A stretch of 64,000 bases of DNA from Curtobacterium sp. PhB115. Lineage in GTDB: Bacteria; Actinomycetota; Actinomycetes; Actinomycetales; Microbacteriaceae. The notes under the pieces are model-generated. The model did no database searches and was not told the origin of the DNA. It saw only the letters and a program-made list of their open reading frames with translations. This document shows, piece after piece, positions 50,172 through 58,206 of this stretch. The DNA is taken from positions 593,466 through 657,465 of the forward strand of contig NZ_RJKR01000006.1 in assembly GCF_003752025.1 (NCBI RefSeq), in the 5' to 3' direction. The translations under genes were made by a program, and so were the position numbers. Every line of letters begins with the position of its first letter. The stretch's first letter is position 1.

Positions 50172-50197
50172 TCACTACACGCAACGAGGAGCCATCG

Positions 50198-51136
50198 ATG
50201 TCCGAACTGATCGACGTCCACGCACACTTCGTCACCGCGGACTACGTCGCAGCGGCCCGAGCAGCCGGGTACGAACAGCCGGACGGCATGCCCGCCTGGC
50301 CGAGCTGGTCGCTCGCCGGCCAGCTCGGTGACATGGACCGCCGCGGGATCGCCCGAGCGGTCTTGTCCATCTCGTCGCCCGGAGTGCACTTCGGGGACGA
50401 CGACCGAGCCGCGGAGCTCGCGCGGACACTCAACGACGAAGCCGCCGCGATCGCGGCCGCGCACCCGGACCGGTTCTCGTACTTCGCGTCCCTCCCGGTG
50501 CCGGATGTCGACAGTGCGGTCCTGGAGGCCCGGCGCACGTTGCAGGGACCGGGTGCGGTCGGCGTCGTCCTCGAGTCCAACGCGCACGGCCAGTACCTGG
50601 GAGATCCCGCGTTGGAGCCGCTCTGGGCCGAGCTCGACGCCCGCGGCGCGGCCGTCTTCGTGCACCCGACCTCGCCCGTCGGGTGGGAGCACACCGCCCT
50701 CGGGCGTCCTCGCCCGATGCTGGAGTTCATGTTCGACAGCACCAGGAGCATCGTCGACCTGGTGTTCGCCGGCGTCCTCGACCGGTACCCGGACCTGCGC
50801 GTCATCGTGCCGCACTCGGGCGCGACCCTGCCGGTCCTCTCCGACCGGATCGCCCTGTTCCAGCAGTTGTTCGGCGCCACCGCCGGCACGATGCCCTGGA
50901 AGGACGCGATGCGGCGGCTCTGGTTCGACACGGCAGGCACGCCGTTCCCACTCGACGTGCCAGTCCTCGCCGAGGTCGCCGGGACGGACCGGCTGCTCTA
51001 CGGCAGCGACTCGTGCTGGACGCCGACGCAGGGCGTGGACGCGCAGATCGCCGCGCTCGACGATGCCGAGCCGCCGCACGACGCGACGAGTTGGCGGGAA
51101 CTCACGACCCGGAACGCTCGGCGTCTGCTCGACTGA
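50198..51136 (+). CDS. ACMSD-like amidohydrolase/decarboxylase
   Basis: TIM-barrel metal enzyme, 312 aa. LIDVHAHFVTADY gives the HxH pair, VFVHPTSP and VIVPHSGATLP further His ligands, and LLYGSDSCWTP the final Asp. This is the aminocarboxymuconate-semialdehyde decarboxylase branch, which decarboxylates or hydrolyses ring-cleavage products. ATG 50198 has CGAGGAG upstream. Its 3' end overlaps the convergent TetR gene by 35 bases. Confidence 0.84.
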   Translation: MSELIDVHAHFVTADYVAAARAAGYEQPDGMPAWPSWSLAGQLGDMDRRGIARAVLSISSPGVHFGDDDRAAELARTLNDEAAAIAAAHPDRFSYFASLPVPDVDSAVLEARRTLQGPGAVGVVLESNAHGQYLGDPALEPLWAELDARGAAVFVHPTSPVGWEHTALGRPRPMLEFMFDSTRSIVDLVFAGVLDRYPDLRVIVPHSGATLPVLSDRIALFQQLFGATAGTMPWKDAMRRLWFDTAGTPFPLDVPVLAEVAGTDRLLYGSDSCWTPTQGVDAQIAALDDAEPPHDATSWRELTTRNARRLLD

Positions 51137-51740
51137 CTCCGGCGAGGACGCTCTGGATCGCGGGTCCGGCGATCGCGACGACGGTGTCGTGGTCGGCTGC
51201 GAGCACGGCAGGGACCCCGAAGACCTGCCGGCTCGTGATGATCCCGACGAGCATGGCCGCGGCGAGCCCAGCCCGGAGCGCACGGTCCTCGTGATCGGCG
51301 CCGGAGGCTCCGTGTACGAGGCGGGCCTGGATGAAGTCCCGCAGCTGCGCCGTCGCGTCCTCGTTGACCATCGCACCTCGGAGCATCGCCATCAGCGGTT
51401 CCGACTCCTCCGGGGCGCCTTCCCAGGCCTGTAGGAACGCCCGGACGACACGCTCGCCGAGATGCTCGTCCGGACCCTCGAAGGCCGTGTCGAAGCGCCG
51501 GAGCGCGGACGGGGACACGGCCATCACCGCTGCGAACAGGTCGGCCTTCGACCCGAAGAACTGCATCACCTGCGAAGGGTCGACGCCGGCGTCCGCCGCC
51601 ACGGCTCGGATCGTCGTGCCGGCGAAACCGTCGCTGGCGAACCGCGCACTCGCCGCCGCGAGGACCGTCGTGCGGGTGCTGGCCGCCCCGGGACGGCGAC
51701 CCACGCGGGAGGTCGTCGCTGCTTCCGTCGTTCCGTCCAT
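51102..51740 (-). CDS. TetR-family regulator
   Basis: 212 aa. Helix-turn-helix TTIRAVAADAGVDPSQVMQFFGSKADLF (positions 42-69) is canonical. The C-terminal domain resembles TetR_C_17-type. TAGATT lies six bases before the ATG. Palindrome 51769-51784 between it and the divergent hydrolase is the likely operator, so it probably represses the CocE-like hydrolase. Confidence 0.86.
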   Translation of the reverse strand: MDGTTEAATTSRVGRRPGAASTRTTVLAAASARFASDGFAGTTIRAVAADAGVDPSQVMQFFGSKADLFAAVMAVSPSALRRFDTAFEGPDEHLGERVVRAFLQAWEGAPEESEPLMAMLRGAMVNEDATAQLRDFIQARLVHGASGADHEDRALRAGLAAAMLVGIITSRQVFGVPAVLAADHDTVVAIAGPAIQSVLAGVSRADAERSGS

Positions 51741-51768
51741 GCCCGCAATCTACTCCGCTGACGGGTTT

Positions 51769-51784
51769 CTCAACACACGTTGAG
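51769..51784. promoter_or_regulatory. TetR-type operator palindrome
   Basis: CTCAAC-ACAC-GTTGAG, perfect six-base arms, in the 116-base divergent region 51741-51856. Confidence 0.6.
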
Positions 51785-51856
51785 TTATTGCCGGATCGGA
51801 CGTACGCTCGCCTCGACGACGAGCCCACGGAGGACTCCCGCACGAAGGAGAACACG

Positions 51857-53596
51857 ATGACCGACCAGAGGATGACCGTCCCCTCCACCCCGCTGCCCGC
51901 GCCGCGCACGGGTGTGCTCACCCCCTTCGAGCCCGGCACCCGAACCCTCGAGGCCGGGTTCCGGATCGCGCCGCAGTTCAAGCCGCTGCCCGTCGACACG
52001 GTGTTCGACAAGGACGTCGCGATGCAGCTGCGCGACGGCACGACCATCCACGTCGACGTGTTCCGCCCGGTCGGTACCGAGCCGGTGCCGGTGATCGTGG
52101 CATGGAGCCCGTACGGCAAGGCGCAGGGCACGTCGCTCAGCGTGATGGGGGTGTTCGGGCTCGTCGGGCTGCCGAACAGCACGGTGTCCGGACTCGAGAA
52201 GTTCGAGGCACCGGACCCGGCGTACTGGGTCGAGCACGGCTACGCGATCTGCAACGTCGACATCCGCGGCGTGGTCGACTCCGAGGGCGACAGCGTGCTC
52301 TGGGACCGGCAGGAGGGCCGCGACGCGTACGACGTCATCGAGTGGCTGGCCGAGCAAGAGTGGTGCGACGGCAAGGTCGGCATGAGCGGCACGAGCTACC
52401 TCGCCGTGTCGCAGTGGTTCACCGCCGCCGAGCAGCCCCCGCACCTCGTCGCGATCAACCCGTGGGAGGGCGTCAGCGACGTCTACCGCGACCTCGTGAA
52501 GCGCGGCGGCATGCCCGACACCGGGTTCGCGCAGCAGCTGCAGGACGGCAGCTTCTTCGGGAAGGGCCAGAAGGAGGACATCCTCGCCGAGGTCGACGCC
52601 CACCCGCTGATGACCGACCTGTGGGAGCAGAAGATCCCTGACTTCTCGCAGATCGAGGTGCCGGCGTACGTCGTCGCGAGCTACTCGAACACCCTGCACA
52701 CCGCCGGGACCTTCCGCGCCTGGCGTCGGATCGCCAGCGACGAGAAGTGGCTCCGGATCCACAACACCCAGGAGTGGCCGGACTACTACGACCCGGCGAA
52801 CGTCGAGGACCTCCGCCGGTTCTTCGACCACTTCCTCAAGGGCGCCGACAACGGGTGGGAGACCACTCCGACCGTCCGGTACTCGGTCCTCGACCTGCAG
52901 GGCGGAGACGAGGTCGCCGTGCCGGCTGAGTCGTTCCCGCCGCAGGACGCCGCTTCGACGAAGTACTACCTCGACGCCCGGACGCGAACGCTGACCACGG
53001 CCGCGCCCGAGGCACCTGCAGAAGCGTCCTACGCCGTCGACGCGAACCCGGACGCCGTCTCGTTCCTGACCCGCTTCGACGAGGAGACCGTCCTGGTCGG
53101 GTACCCGAAGGCGCACCTGTTCGTCGAGGCCCGGGGCGCCGACGACATGGACCTGTTCGTCCTCGTCCAGAAGCTCGACCGCTGGGGAACGCCGCTGCAG
53201 GCGTTCACCGTGCCGAACCAGTCGGCGATGGCGCACGACCTCACCGACCACGGCGCGACGATCCTGCGCTACAAGGGCTCCGACGGACGCCTCCGCGTGT
53301 CCGCCCGGCACCTCGACGAGGCGCTGTCGACCGACGACGTCCCCGCGCACTCGTTCGACCGCGTCGAGAAGCTCGCTGCGGGGCAGGTCGCCGAGATCGA
53401 GATCGACCTGTTCCCGGTCGGCCTGCGCTTCCACTCGGGCGAGCAGCTGCGGTTCATCGTGAGCTCCCGCAACCTGCTCGGCACGCTCATGCCGGCGATC
53501 CGCGAGTACGTCGGCGCGAACACCGGGCGGCACGTCGTGCACACCGGCGGCGACCAGGCCTCGTACCTCCAGCTCCCCGTCCGGGCCGCACGGTGA
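51857..53596 (+). CDS. CocE/NonD-family hydrolase
   Basis: Alpha/beta hydrolase of the X-Pro dipeptidyl-peptidase/cocaine esterase type, 579 aa. Nucleophile Ser180 in GTSYLAVSQW, preceded by VDIRGVVDSEG; the C-terminal jelly-roll domain (about 330-579) contains LEVDLFPVG-like EIEIDLFPVGLRFHSGEQL. Likely cleaves an ester or amide of a small substrate. ATG 51857 follows AAGGAG at 51845; the longer frame from 51788 runs through the promoter and is rejected. Overlaps the next gene by four bases. Confidence 0.87.
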   Translation: MTDQRMTVPSTPLPAPRTGVLTPFEPGTRTLEAGFRIAPQFKPLPVDTVFDKDVAMQLRDGTTIHVDVFRPVGTEPVPVIVAWSPYGKAQGTSLSVMGVFGLVGLPNSTVSGLEKFEAPDPAYWVEHGYAICNVDIRGVVDSEGDSVLWDRQEGRDAYDVIEWLAEQEWCDGKVGMSGTSYLAVSQWFTAAEQPPHLVAINPWEGVSDVYRDLVKRGGMPDTGFAQQLQDGSFFGKGQKEDILAEVDAHPLMTDLWEQKIPDFSQIEVPAYVVASYSNTLHTAGTFRAWRRIASDEKWLRIHNTQEWPDYYDPANVEDLRRFFDHFLKGADNGWETTPTVRYSVLDLQGGDEVAVPAESFPPQDAASTKYYLDARTRTLTTAAPEAPAEASYAVDANPDAVSFLTRFDEETVLVGYPKAHLFVEARGADDMDLFVLVQKLDRWGTPLQAFTVPNQSAMAHDLTDHGATILRYKGSDGRLRVSARHLDEALSTDDVPAHSFDRVEKLAAGQVAEIEIDLFPVGLRFHSGEQLRFIVSSRNLLGTLMPAIREYVGANTGRHVVHTGGDQASYLQLPVRAAR

Positions 53597-54249
53597 CCGG
53601 CGCGACCGTCCGCCTGGCCGGCGAGGACACCGACTCGACCATCGACGGGTTCGAGCTGTTCTCCGCCCGCCGGGCGCTCGCGCTCCTGAAACGGAAGCTC
53701 GGCCGGGTCCAGCTGCTCGAGCTGCTCGAGGACGAGATCGCTGCGGGTGACGCGTTCCTCCGCGCCCACCTCGGACGCTCCGGCGGCGAGCAGGCAACCG
53801 GCACGACCACGCTCCGTGCACGGGGAATCAGTGCCGCGCAGTTCGGTGCGTGGCTCGGCGCCGCGTTCGCCCGCGAGGACGTCATGCTCGCCGGACACCC
53901 GGAGCACTACGGGATCCACGCCGAGCCGGGGCGCAACGTGAACATCGTCGAGACCCTCGACGAGTACGTCTGCTCGTTCTTCATGCGCCCCTGGGACGAC
54001 AGTGCCGTCGTCGAGCAGGAGCTGCCCGCCGCAGAAGCGCCTGCCGGTCGCCGGTCGCACATGCTGTTGGCGGACGGGACGGTGATCGGCTCGATCGCGA
54101 ACTCCTTCGACGAGGAGCAGGACGGCTTCACCGCACGTCTGTCCGTCACCCTGCCGGCGACCTGCGCCCCGGCGGTGATCGAGCAGCACCTCGAGCACTT
54201 CGCCGTCGAGTTCCGCACCTGGATCCGCCGAGCCGCCAACGAGCGGTGA
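53593..54249 (+). CDS. Hypothetical protein coupled to CocE-like hydrolase
   Basis: 218 aa, soluble, GTG start overlapping the hydrolase stop (GTGA). Sequence has RGISAAQFGAWLGAAFARED, HPEHYGIHAEPGRNVNIVET and a C-terminal helix (EQHLEHFAVEFRTWI). I do not recognise the family. The translational coupling suggests an accessory or subsequent enzyme in the same pathway. Confidence 0.7.
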   Translation: MTGATVRLAGEDTDSTIDGFELFSARRALALLKRKLGRVQLLELLEDEIAAGDAFLRAHLGRSGGEQATGTTTLRARGISAAQFGAWLGAAFAREDVMLAGHPEHYGIHAEPGRNVNIVETLDEYVCSFFMRPWDDSAVVEQELPAAEAPAGRRSHMLLADGTVIGSIANSFDEEQDGFTARLSVTLPATCAPAVIEQHLEHFAVEFRTWIRRAANER

Positions 54250-54262
54250 CCGTAGCAGCACA

Positions 54263-54287
54263 GTCCGGTAGCCCATCGACTTGCGGA
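54263..54287. repeat. CGGTAGCC-family palindromic element, copy 1
   Basis: GTCCGGTAGCCCATCGACTT, shared with 55427, 57785 and 58041. Confidence 0.6.
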
Positions 54288-54329
54288 CGAGCAGCGATCG
54301 GTGTGGTCGCCAGATTGCGACCGCCGCAC

Positions 54330-54335
54330 TAGTCT
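54330..54335 (+). promoter_or_regulatory. -10 box (TAGTCT), leaderless
   Basis: TAGTCT ends eight bases before ATG 54344. Confidence 0.4.
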
Positions 54336-54343
54336 CTGGTCGT

Positions 54344-55396
54344 ATGCGCGATAGTCCCGTGTCGGGCCTGGCCCTGGCAAGAGCGTTCTACACCGACGCG
54401 GTGGCCCCGTTGGTGCGAGCTCCCCACGCGGCTTGTCTGCTTGGGGAAGGCTCCGAAGTGTTGGGCTTCGACACGGAGCGGTCAAGAGACCACGAGTGGG
54501 GTCCGCGCGTCCAGATCTTCGTCGCTTCTGAACACATCGATGGGGTGCGTGAGCGGATGCGGGAGCTTCCGCCGCGCTTCAACGGATTGGACACGGCCTG
54601 GTTCTCACTTGCAACCGGAACGGTCGCGCACCACGTTGAGGTGACGACGCTTTCCGACTGGACCGTAGCGGCGCTCGGGATCGATCCTCGTGACGCGATG
54701 GACGCAGCGACGTGGCTCGGCTTGTCGCAGCAACGGCTTCTCCAAGTGACCGCAGGCGAGGTCTTCCACGATGAGGCTGGTGAGCTGACCCGGATCCGCG
54801 CACGATTGAGCTGGTACCCCGATGACGTGTGGGCATGGACGATGTGCTCAGGATGGCATCTCATCGGAAAAGCCGAGTCGATGCGCGGACGGTGCATTGA
54901 AACTGGAGATGTGCTCGGCGAGCGTCTGCTGACCGCCCGACTGTGCCGCTTGATCATGGAGCTGGCATTCCTGCAAGAGCGACGCTACTGGCCCTACGAA
55001 AAGTGGTTCGGCGCCGCGTTCCGTGAACTCAACGTTGCGGCGGAACTCGGCCCGCTGTTGAGACAAGCTCTGGCCGCGACGGATCCAGCTGCAACGGCTG
55101 CGCTGCGTGCTGCCCTGCAGCTGCTTGGGCACCGACACAACGTGCTAGGGCTCGGAGCGCCCGTCGAGCCGAGCTACGGTCCGTTCGAAGTCGGTATCAA
55201 CGATGCCGTCCGTCCGTACGAAACGATCAACGCCGGCGACTACGTCCGGTCTCTGAGAGAAGTAATCGCCGCCAACGACCTCCGACACTTCGCCCTGGTC
55301 GGCTCTATCGACCAACTCACACACGGTGACGATGCTCTTGTCAACTACACCGATTGGCCGGCCCGTCTGACCCGCGAGTACCGCGACGCCATGTGA
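54344..55396 (+). CDS. DUF4037 protein
   Basis: 350 aa. N-terminal nucleotidyltransferase-like part (SEVLGFDTERSRDHEWGPRV contains the conserved SRDHEWGPR signature) followed by the DUF4037 helical domain (LRHFALVGSIDQLTHGDD near the C-terminus). Function in the family is not established; the signature resembles nucleotidyltransferases. Third codon positions are less GC-rich than in neighbours, hinting at later acquisition. Flanked by two CGGTAGCC elements. Confidence 0.8.
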   Translation: MRDSPVSGLALARAFYTDAVAPLVRAPHAACLLGEGSEVLGFDTERSRDHEWGPRVQIFVASEHIDGVRERMRELPPRFNGLDTAWFSLATGTVAHHVEVTTLSDWTVAALGIDPRDAMDAATWLGLSQQRLLQVTAGEVFHDEAGELTRIRARLSWYPDDVWAWTMCSGWHLIGKAESMRGRCIETGDVLGERLLTARLCRLIMELAFLQERRYWPYEKWFGAAFRELNVAAELGPLLRQALAATDPAATAALRAALQLLGHRHNVLGLGAPVEPSYGPFEVGINDAVRPYETINAGDYVRSLREVIAANDLRHFALVGSIDQLTHGDDALVNYTDWPARLTREYRDAM

Positions 55397-55426
55397 CGTG
55401 CCCAGACTTTCGACCCTCGCACACAG

Positions 55427-55454
55427 CATCCGGTAGCCGATCGACTACCGAGAC
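55427..55454. repeat. CGGTAGCC-family palindromic element, copy 2
   Basis: Contains CGGTAG-CCGATCGA-CTACCG, the most symmetric copy. Confidence 0.7.
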
Positions 55455-55479
55455 ATCGGGCGTTCTCTAGGCTGGGAAC

Positions 55480-55611
55480 ATGGAACCCGCGCTGGCCGTC
55501 GTGAACCCGCCGGGCGCATCGAATGGTCTGCCGCCGCAGATCTGGATTGCTGCGGTGGTCGTGATCCTGATCGTGGGCGCTGCACTGTCGATCCGGCGAC
55601 GGCGTAAGTAG
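55480..55611 (+). CDS. Very small single-pass membrane protein
   Basis: 43 aa: a short polar N-terminus (MEPALAVVNPPGASNGLPPQ), one membrane segment (IWIAAVVVILIVGAALSI) and an RRRRK stop-transfer tail. TAGGCT six bases before the ATG supports expression. Five bases separate it from the next small membrane protein. No family recognised. Confidence 0.5.
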   Translation: MEPALAVVNPPGASNGLPPQIWIAAVVVILIVGAALSIRRRRK

Positions 55612-55616
55612 TCCTC

Positions 55617-55820
55617 ATGATGGTTCCCGTTCAGGTGGTCGTCGTCTTCGCGATCGGAGCCGCGTTCCTGATGGCAGCCATCGGATACGCCTTCTATCGG
55701 AAGCTTCAAGGCTCAACAGAGCCAACGAATCGGCTCTCGAATGTGCTCGCCACGGTAGGGGGAGTGATTGCGGGTGGTGCGATGCTCTTGGGGCTCGCGC
55801 ATCAGGGCATCTTCACCTGA
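55617..55820 (+). CDS. Small two-helix membrane protein
   Basis: 67 aa with segments VVVVFAIGAAFLMAAIGYAF and NVLATVGGVIAGGAMLLGLA. Follows the 43-aa protein by five bases; probably one unit. No family recognised. Confidence 0.55.
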   Translation: MMVPVQVVVVFAIGAAFLMAAIGYAFYRKLQGSTEPTNRLSNVLATVGGVIAGGAMLLGLAHQGIFT

Positions 55821-55889
55821 TCCTTCGTCGAGTCGCCCGACGGCCATGTCCGCAGAAGGATGCTTCACCGGACGGTCCGTCGTCGAGAT

Positions 55890-56621
55890 TCACTTCCCGG
55901 TGATCCAGTCTTGGAAGCGTGGGCCGACGACCTCGGTTTCGCGTGCAGGCAGGAGGGTGCCACCGCGGAACGCCCGCCCCATCCGGCCCGGGATCGGCAG
56001 GGGCACCGGGGTCACGCCGGGGCCCGGAAGCGCCTTCGTCATGGTCCACAATGTCGTGGTGTCGGGTCCCGCGACCTCGATCTCTCGCGCGGAGCGTTCG
56101 CCGACGGCGACGTCGGCGATGACCGTTGCCACGGCATCGAGTGCGACCGGGGCGATTGTCATCCCCGGGACCAGCGCGACGGGTCCGAAGCGCATCCGAT
56201 CGAGGTTCTGTCGTGCGAACTCGAACCACTGCGTGGAGCGCACGATCGTGAGGTGCGGGCTGACTGAACGCGCGACTGCTTCCTGGGCGGTCTTACCAGC
56301 GAAGTAGCCGTACCCCTGCACCTCGGGACGCATGCAGTTGACGATGGAGAGCAGCACGTGGTGCGCTCCGACCGCACCGGCCGCCCTGCCGATCGCACGG
56401 GTCGAGCCCGTGAAGAACTGCGTCGCCGCTTTCCGGCTCGTCGTGAACCGTCCAGTCGCCTCGACGATCACGTCCGCGCCGGCAAGCGCAGTGGTCGCGT
56501 CGTCGCGCAACACGTCAAAACCCGTCGACCGTGACAGCCGCGTGACCGAACATCCTCGCGCTTCCACCGCCCGGCTGATCGCGACACCGGAGATCCCGCC
56601 GCCGACAACTACTACCCGCAT
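55890..56621 (-). CDS. NmrA/atypical-SDR NAD(P)-binding protein
   Basis: 243 aa. MRVVVVGGGISGVAISRAVE is the cofactor motif; VEATGRFTTSRKAATQFFTG and VRSTQWFEFARQNLDRMRFG follow the NmrA-like plan. ATG 56621 begins with the fold; ATG 56633 would add four residues. Divergent from a TetR gene with two operator-like dyads in the gap, so it is probably that regulator's target. Such pairs often respond to reactive electrophiles or redox stress. Confidence 0.8.
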   Translation of the reverse strand: MRVVVVGGGISGVAISRAVEARGCSVTRLSRSTGFDVLRDDATTALAGADVIVEATGRFTTSRKAATQFFTGSTRAIGRAAGAVGAHHVLLSIVNCMRPEVQGYGYFAGKTAQEAVARSVSPHLTIVRSTQWFEFARQNLDRMRFGPVALVPGMTIAPVALDAVATVIADVAVGERSAREIEVAGPDTTTLWTMTKALPGPGVTPVPLPIPGRMGRAFRGGTLLPARETEVVGPRFQDWITGK

Positions 56622-56634
56622 GAGCCCACCCATC

Positions 56635-56666
56635 CTCTACGTTCGTAGAGAACACTACGATAGTAG
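56635..56666. promoter_or_regulatory. Two adjacent TetR-type dyads
   Basis: CTCTACGTTCGTAGAG (56635-56650) and CTACGATAGTAG (56655-56666) share CTAC/GTAG arms. Confidence 0.6.
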
Positions 56667-56683
56667 AGGCCGAAGGGACAGAC

Positions 56684-57238
56684 ATGGATCGGCGGGAACT
56701 GCTCGCAGATGCGGGAATCAGACTCACAGCGCGCGGAGGGACCCGTGCGCTCACGCATCGCGCGGTCGACGCCGAGGCCGGGCTGGCCGCGGGGTCGACG
56801 TCGTACTACGCCCGCACGCGCCGTGAGCTCACAGCGCTCGTGGTCGCCCGTGTCACAGCGCAACTCTCCGCCGAGCTCGGCGCGCTGCAGATCCCCGACG
56901 ACCTCGACGACGCTGCTGTCGTGCACATCGCGGCCGCGTTCCTCGAACAGCTCGCAGCACGAGCCGAAGCGCAGGCGGCTCGCCTCGCGCTGCTGCTCGA
57001 GCTCCGGGACGACGAGGAACTCCGCGCTCCGCTCACCGGGGCCGACCCGGTGCGTGCCCGGTTGAACGAAGCAGCTCGATCGCTCCTGGGCGCGCTCCGA
57101 GTTGCCGCCCCTGAGCACGCTGCGGCGGATCTCGTCGGCCTCATCGACGCGTTGCTGCTGTACCGCACGGCCGCGGTCGCACCGCTTGACCCCGTCGCCG
57201 TCCTGACCGCCTACGTTGCAGGACTCCCACGAGGATGA
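56684..57238 (+). CDS. TetR-family regulator
   Basis: 184 aa. N-terminal helix-turn-helix GTRALTHRAVDAEAGLAAGS then TSYYARTRRELTALV (residues 19-55). C-terminal domain all helical. GAAGGGA upstream of the ATG is its ribosome-binding site. Likely represses itself and the divergent NmrA-like gene. Confidence 0.83.
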   Translation: MDRRELLADAGIRLTARGGTRALTHRAVDAEAGLAAGSTSYYARTRRELTALVVARVTAQLSAELGALQIPDDLDDAAVVHIAAAFLEQLAARAEAQAARLALLLELRDDEELRAPLTGADPVRARLNEAARSLLGALRVAAPEHAAADLVGLIDALLLYRTAAVAPLDPVAVLTAYVAGLPRG

Positions 57239-57476
57239 TCACCAACACAGCGCGCCCGGGGCGCGTTGAGTCACGCGCACAGCTCGACCGGACACTCCAC
57301 GGTGTGAAGGACGAGCAGAACGACGGCCCACTGTGGGTGTGAACTCCACGCAACGCAGGTGCTACATTCGCCAGCTGCTCGACCGAGAGTGCGCCAGGGG
57401 GAACCGAGCGAACGAGAGCGACGGCGGACTGATTCTCGCTTGCCGATCCTCCATGGAGACGGGCGCTTGACCTTGG

Positions 57477-57494
57477 TAACGAGCGTGCTCGTTA
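57477..57494. promoter_or_regulatory. 18-bp near-perfect palindrome before orphan gene
   Basis: TAACGAGC-GT-GCTCGTTA, perfect eight-base arms. The 271-base region 57239-57509 holds no gene I can support. Confidence 0.6.
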
Positions 57495-57509
57495 GAGGAA
57501 GATCGAGCG

Positions 57510-57791
57510 ATGCGAGTCTTACGGATCAGGGGAGGGGCCTCCCTCGGTGTCTCGCCGAGTCAAGAAGCAGCGTGGCCTGACCTCGTGGCCGCCGCGATCG
57601 AGGCGGTGCGCGAAGGCCTGCATCCTGTGCCGGTTGTCTGGTTCAGGACTGATGTGGGCACCTTCGGAAGCGTCCCCGTGCACCCTCGTGTCGCGATCGA
57701 ATTCGTGGACGACGACGAACCCACCGAGTTCCTCGGCGTCGTGACCCAGATGGGCCCGAGGCGGAACCCGCAAGCGGAAGAATCCCAATAG
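57510..57791 (+). CDS. Small orphan protein
   Basis: 93 aa, soluble and acidic, with LVAAAIEAVREGLHPVPVVW and VAIEFVDDDEPTEFLGVVTQ suggesting a mixed alpha/beta domain. GAGGAAG is positioned before ATG 57510. No family recognised. The palindrome just upstream suggests regulated expression. Confidence 0.5.
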   Translation: MRVLRIRGGASLGVSPSQEAAWPDLVAAAIEAVREGLHPVPVVWFRTDVGTFGSVPVHPRVAIEFVDDDEPTEFLGVVTQMGPRRNPQAEESQ

Positions 57792-57805
57792 CCGATCGGC
57801 TAACG
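57785..57805. repeat. CGGTAGCC-family element, copy 3 (degenerate)
   Basis: CCAATAGCCGATCGGCTAAC over the stop of the orphan gene. Confidence 0.45.
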
Positions 57806-57806
57806 A

Positions 57807-57989
57807 TCAGGGTCGAAGGCGAGAACGTCGGTACCCGACTGCGGCGCTCACCAGGATGACCAGGGCGCAGCCGAGAGTGATCCACCCGAACACGCCAGGG
57901 GTGCTGCTCGCGAGGAGCACGACTGAGACTGCCCCGAACACGAGCCCGAGCAACAGGAACACCAGCCATAGCGCATTCGGTCGACTCAT
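57807..57989 (-). CDS. Small two-helix membrane protein
   Basis: 60 aa: segments ALWLVFLLLGLVFGAVSVVL and VFGWITLGCALVILVSAAVG with a basic tail YRRSRLRP. TAGGTT six bases before the ATG (minus strand, 57996-58001) supports a leaderless start. No family recognised. Confidence 0.6.
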   Translation of the reverse strand: MSRPNALWLVFLLLGLVFGAVSVVLLASSTPGVFGWITLGCALVILVSAAVGYRRSRLRP

Positions 57990-58040
57990 ACCAGCAACCT
58001 AGCTGTCGCGCGTCGTAATGGTTCGTCCGCCACGGAACGC

Positions 58041-58067
58041 GTCCGATAGCCGGTCGACGACCGCGAC
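58041..58067. repeat. CGGTAGCC-family element, copy 4
   Basis: GTCCGATAGCCGGTCGACGA. The rest of 57990-58206 shows nothing I can name. Confidence 0.5.
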
Positions 58068-58206
58068 TTCGTGCGCAGCGGTCCAGCTCCTCCCTCGAGC
58101 CCCGTGCTTCCTGATGGGGGCGTTCTCGGATAGGTGGTCCGAAACGATTCCGAATGACGGGACGTCAAACGAGGCGTTCCACGGACGCCCACCACGTGCG
58201 GAGGAA

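Noticed and set aside
57359-57580. Short plus-strand frame in the 57239-57509 gap
   Set aside because: No ribosome-binding site, Arg-rich, overlaps a better-supported gene at 57510.
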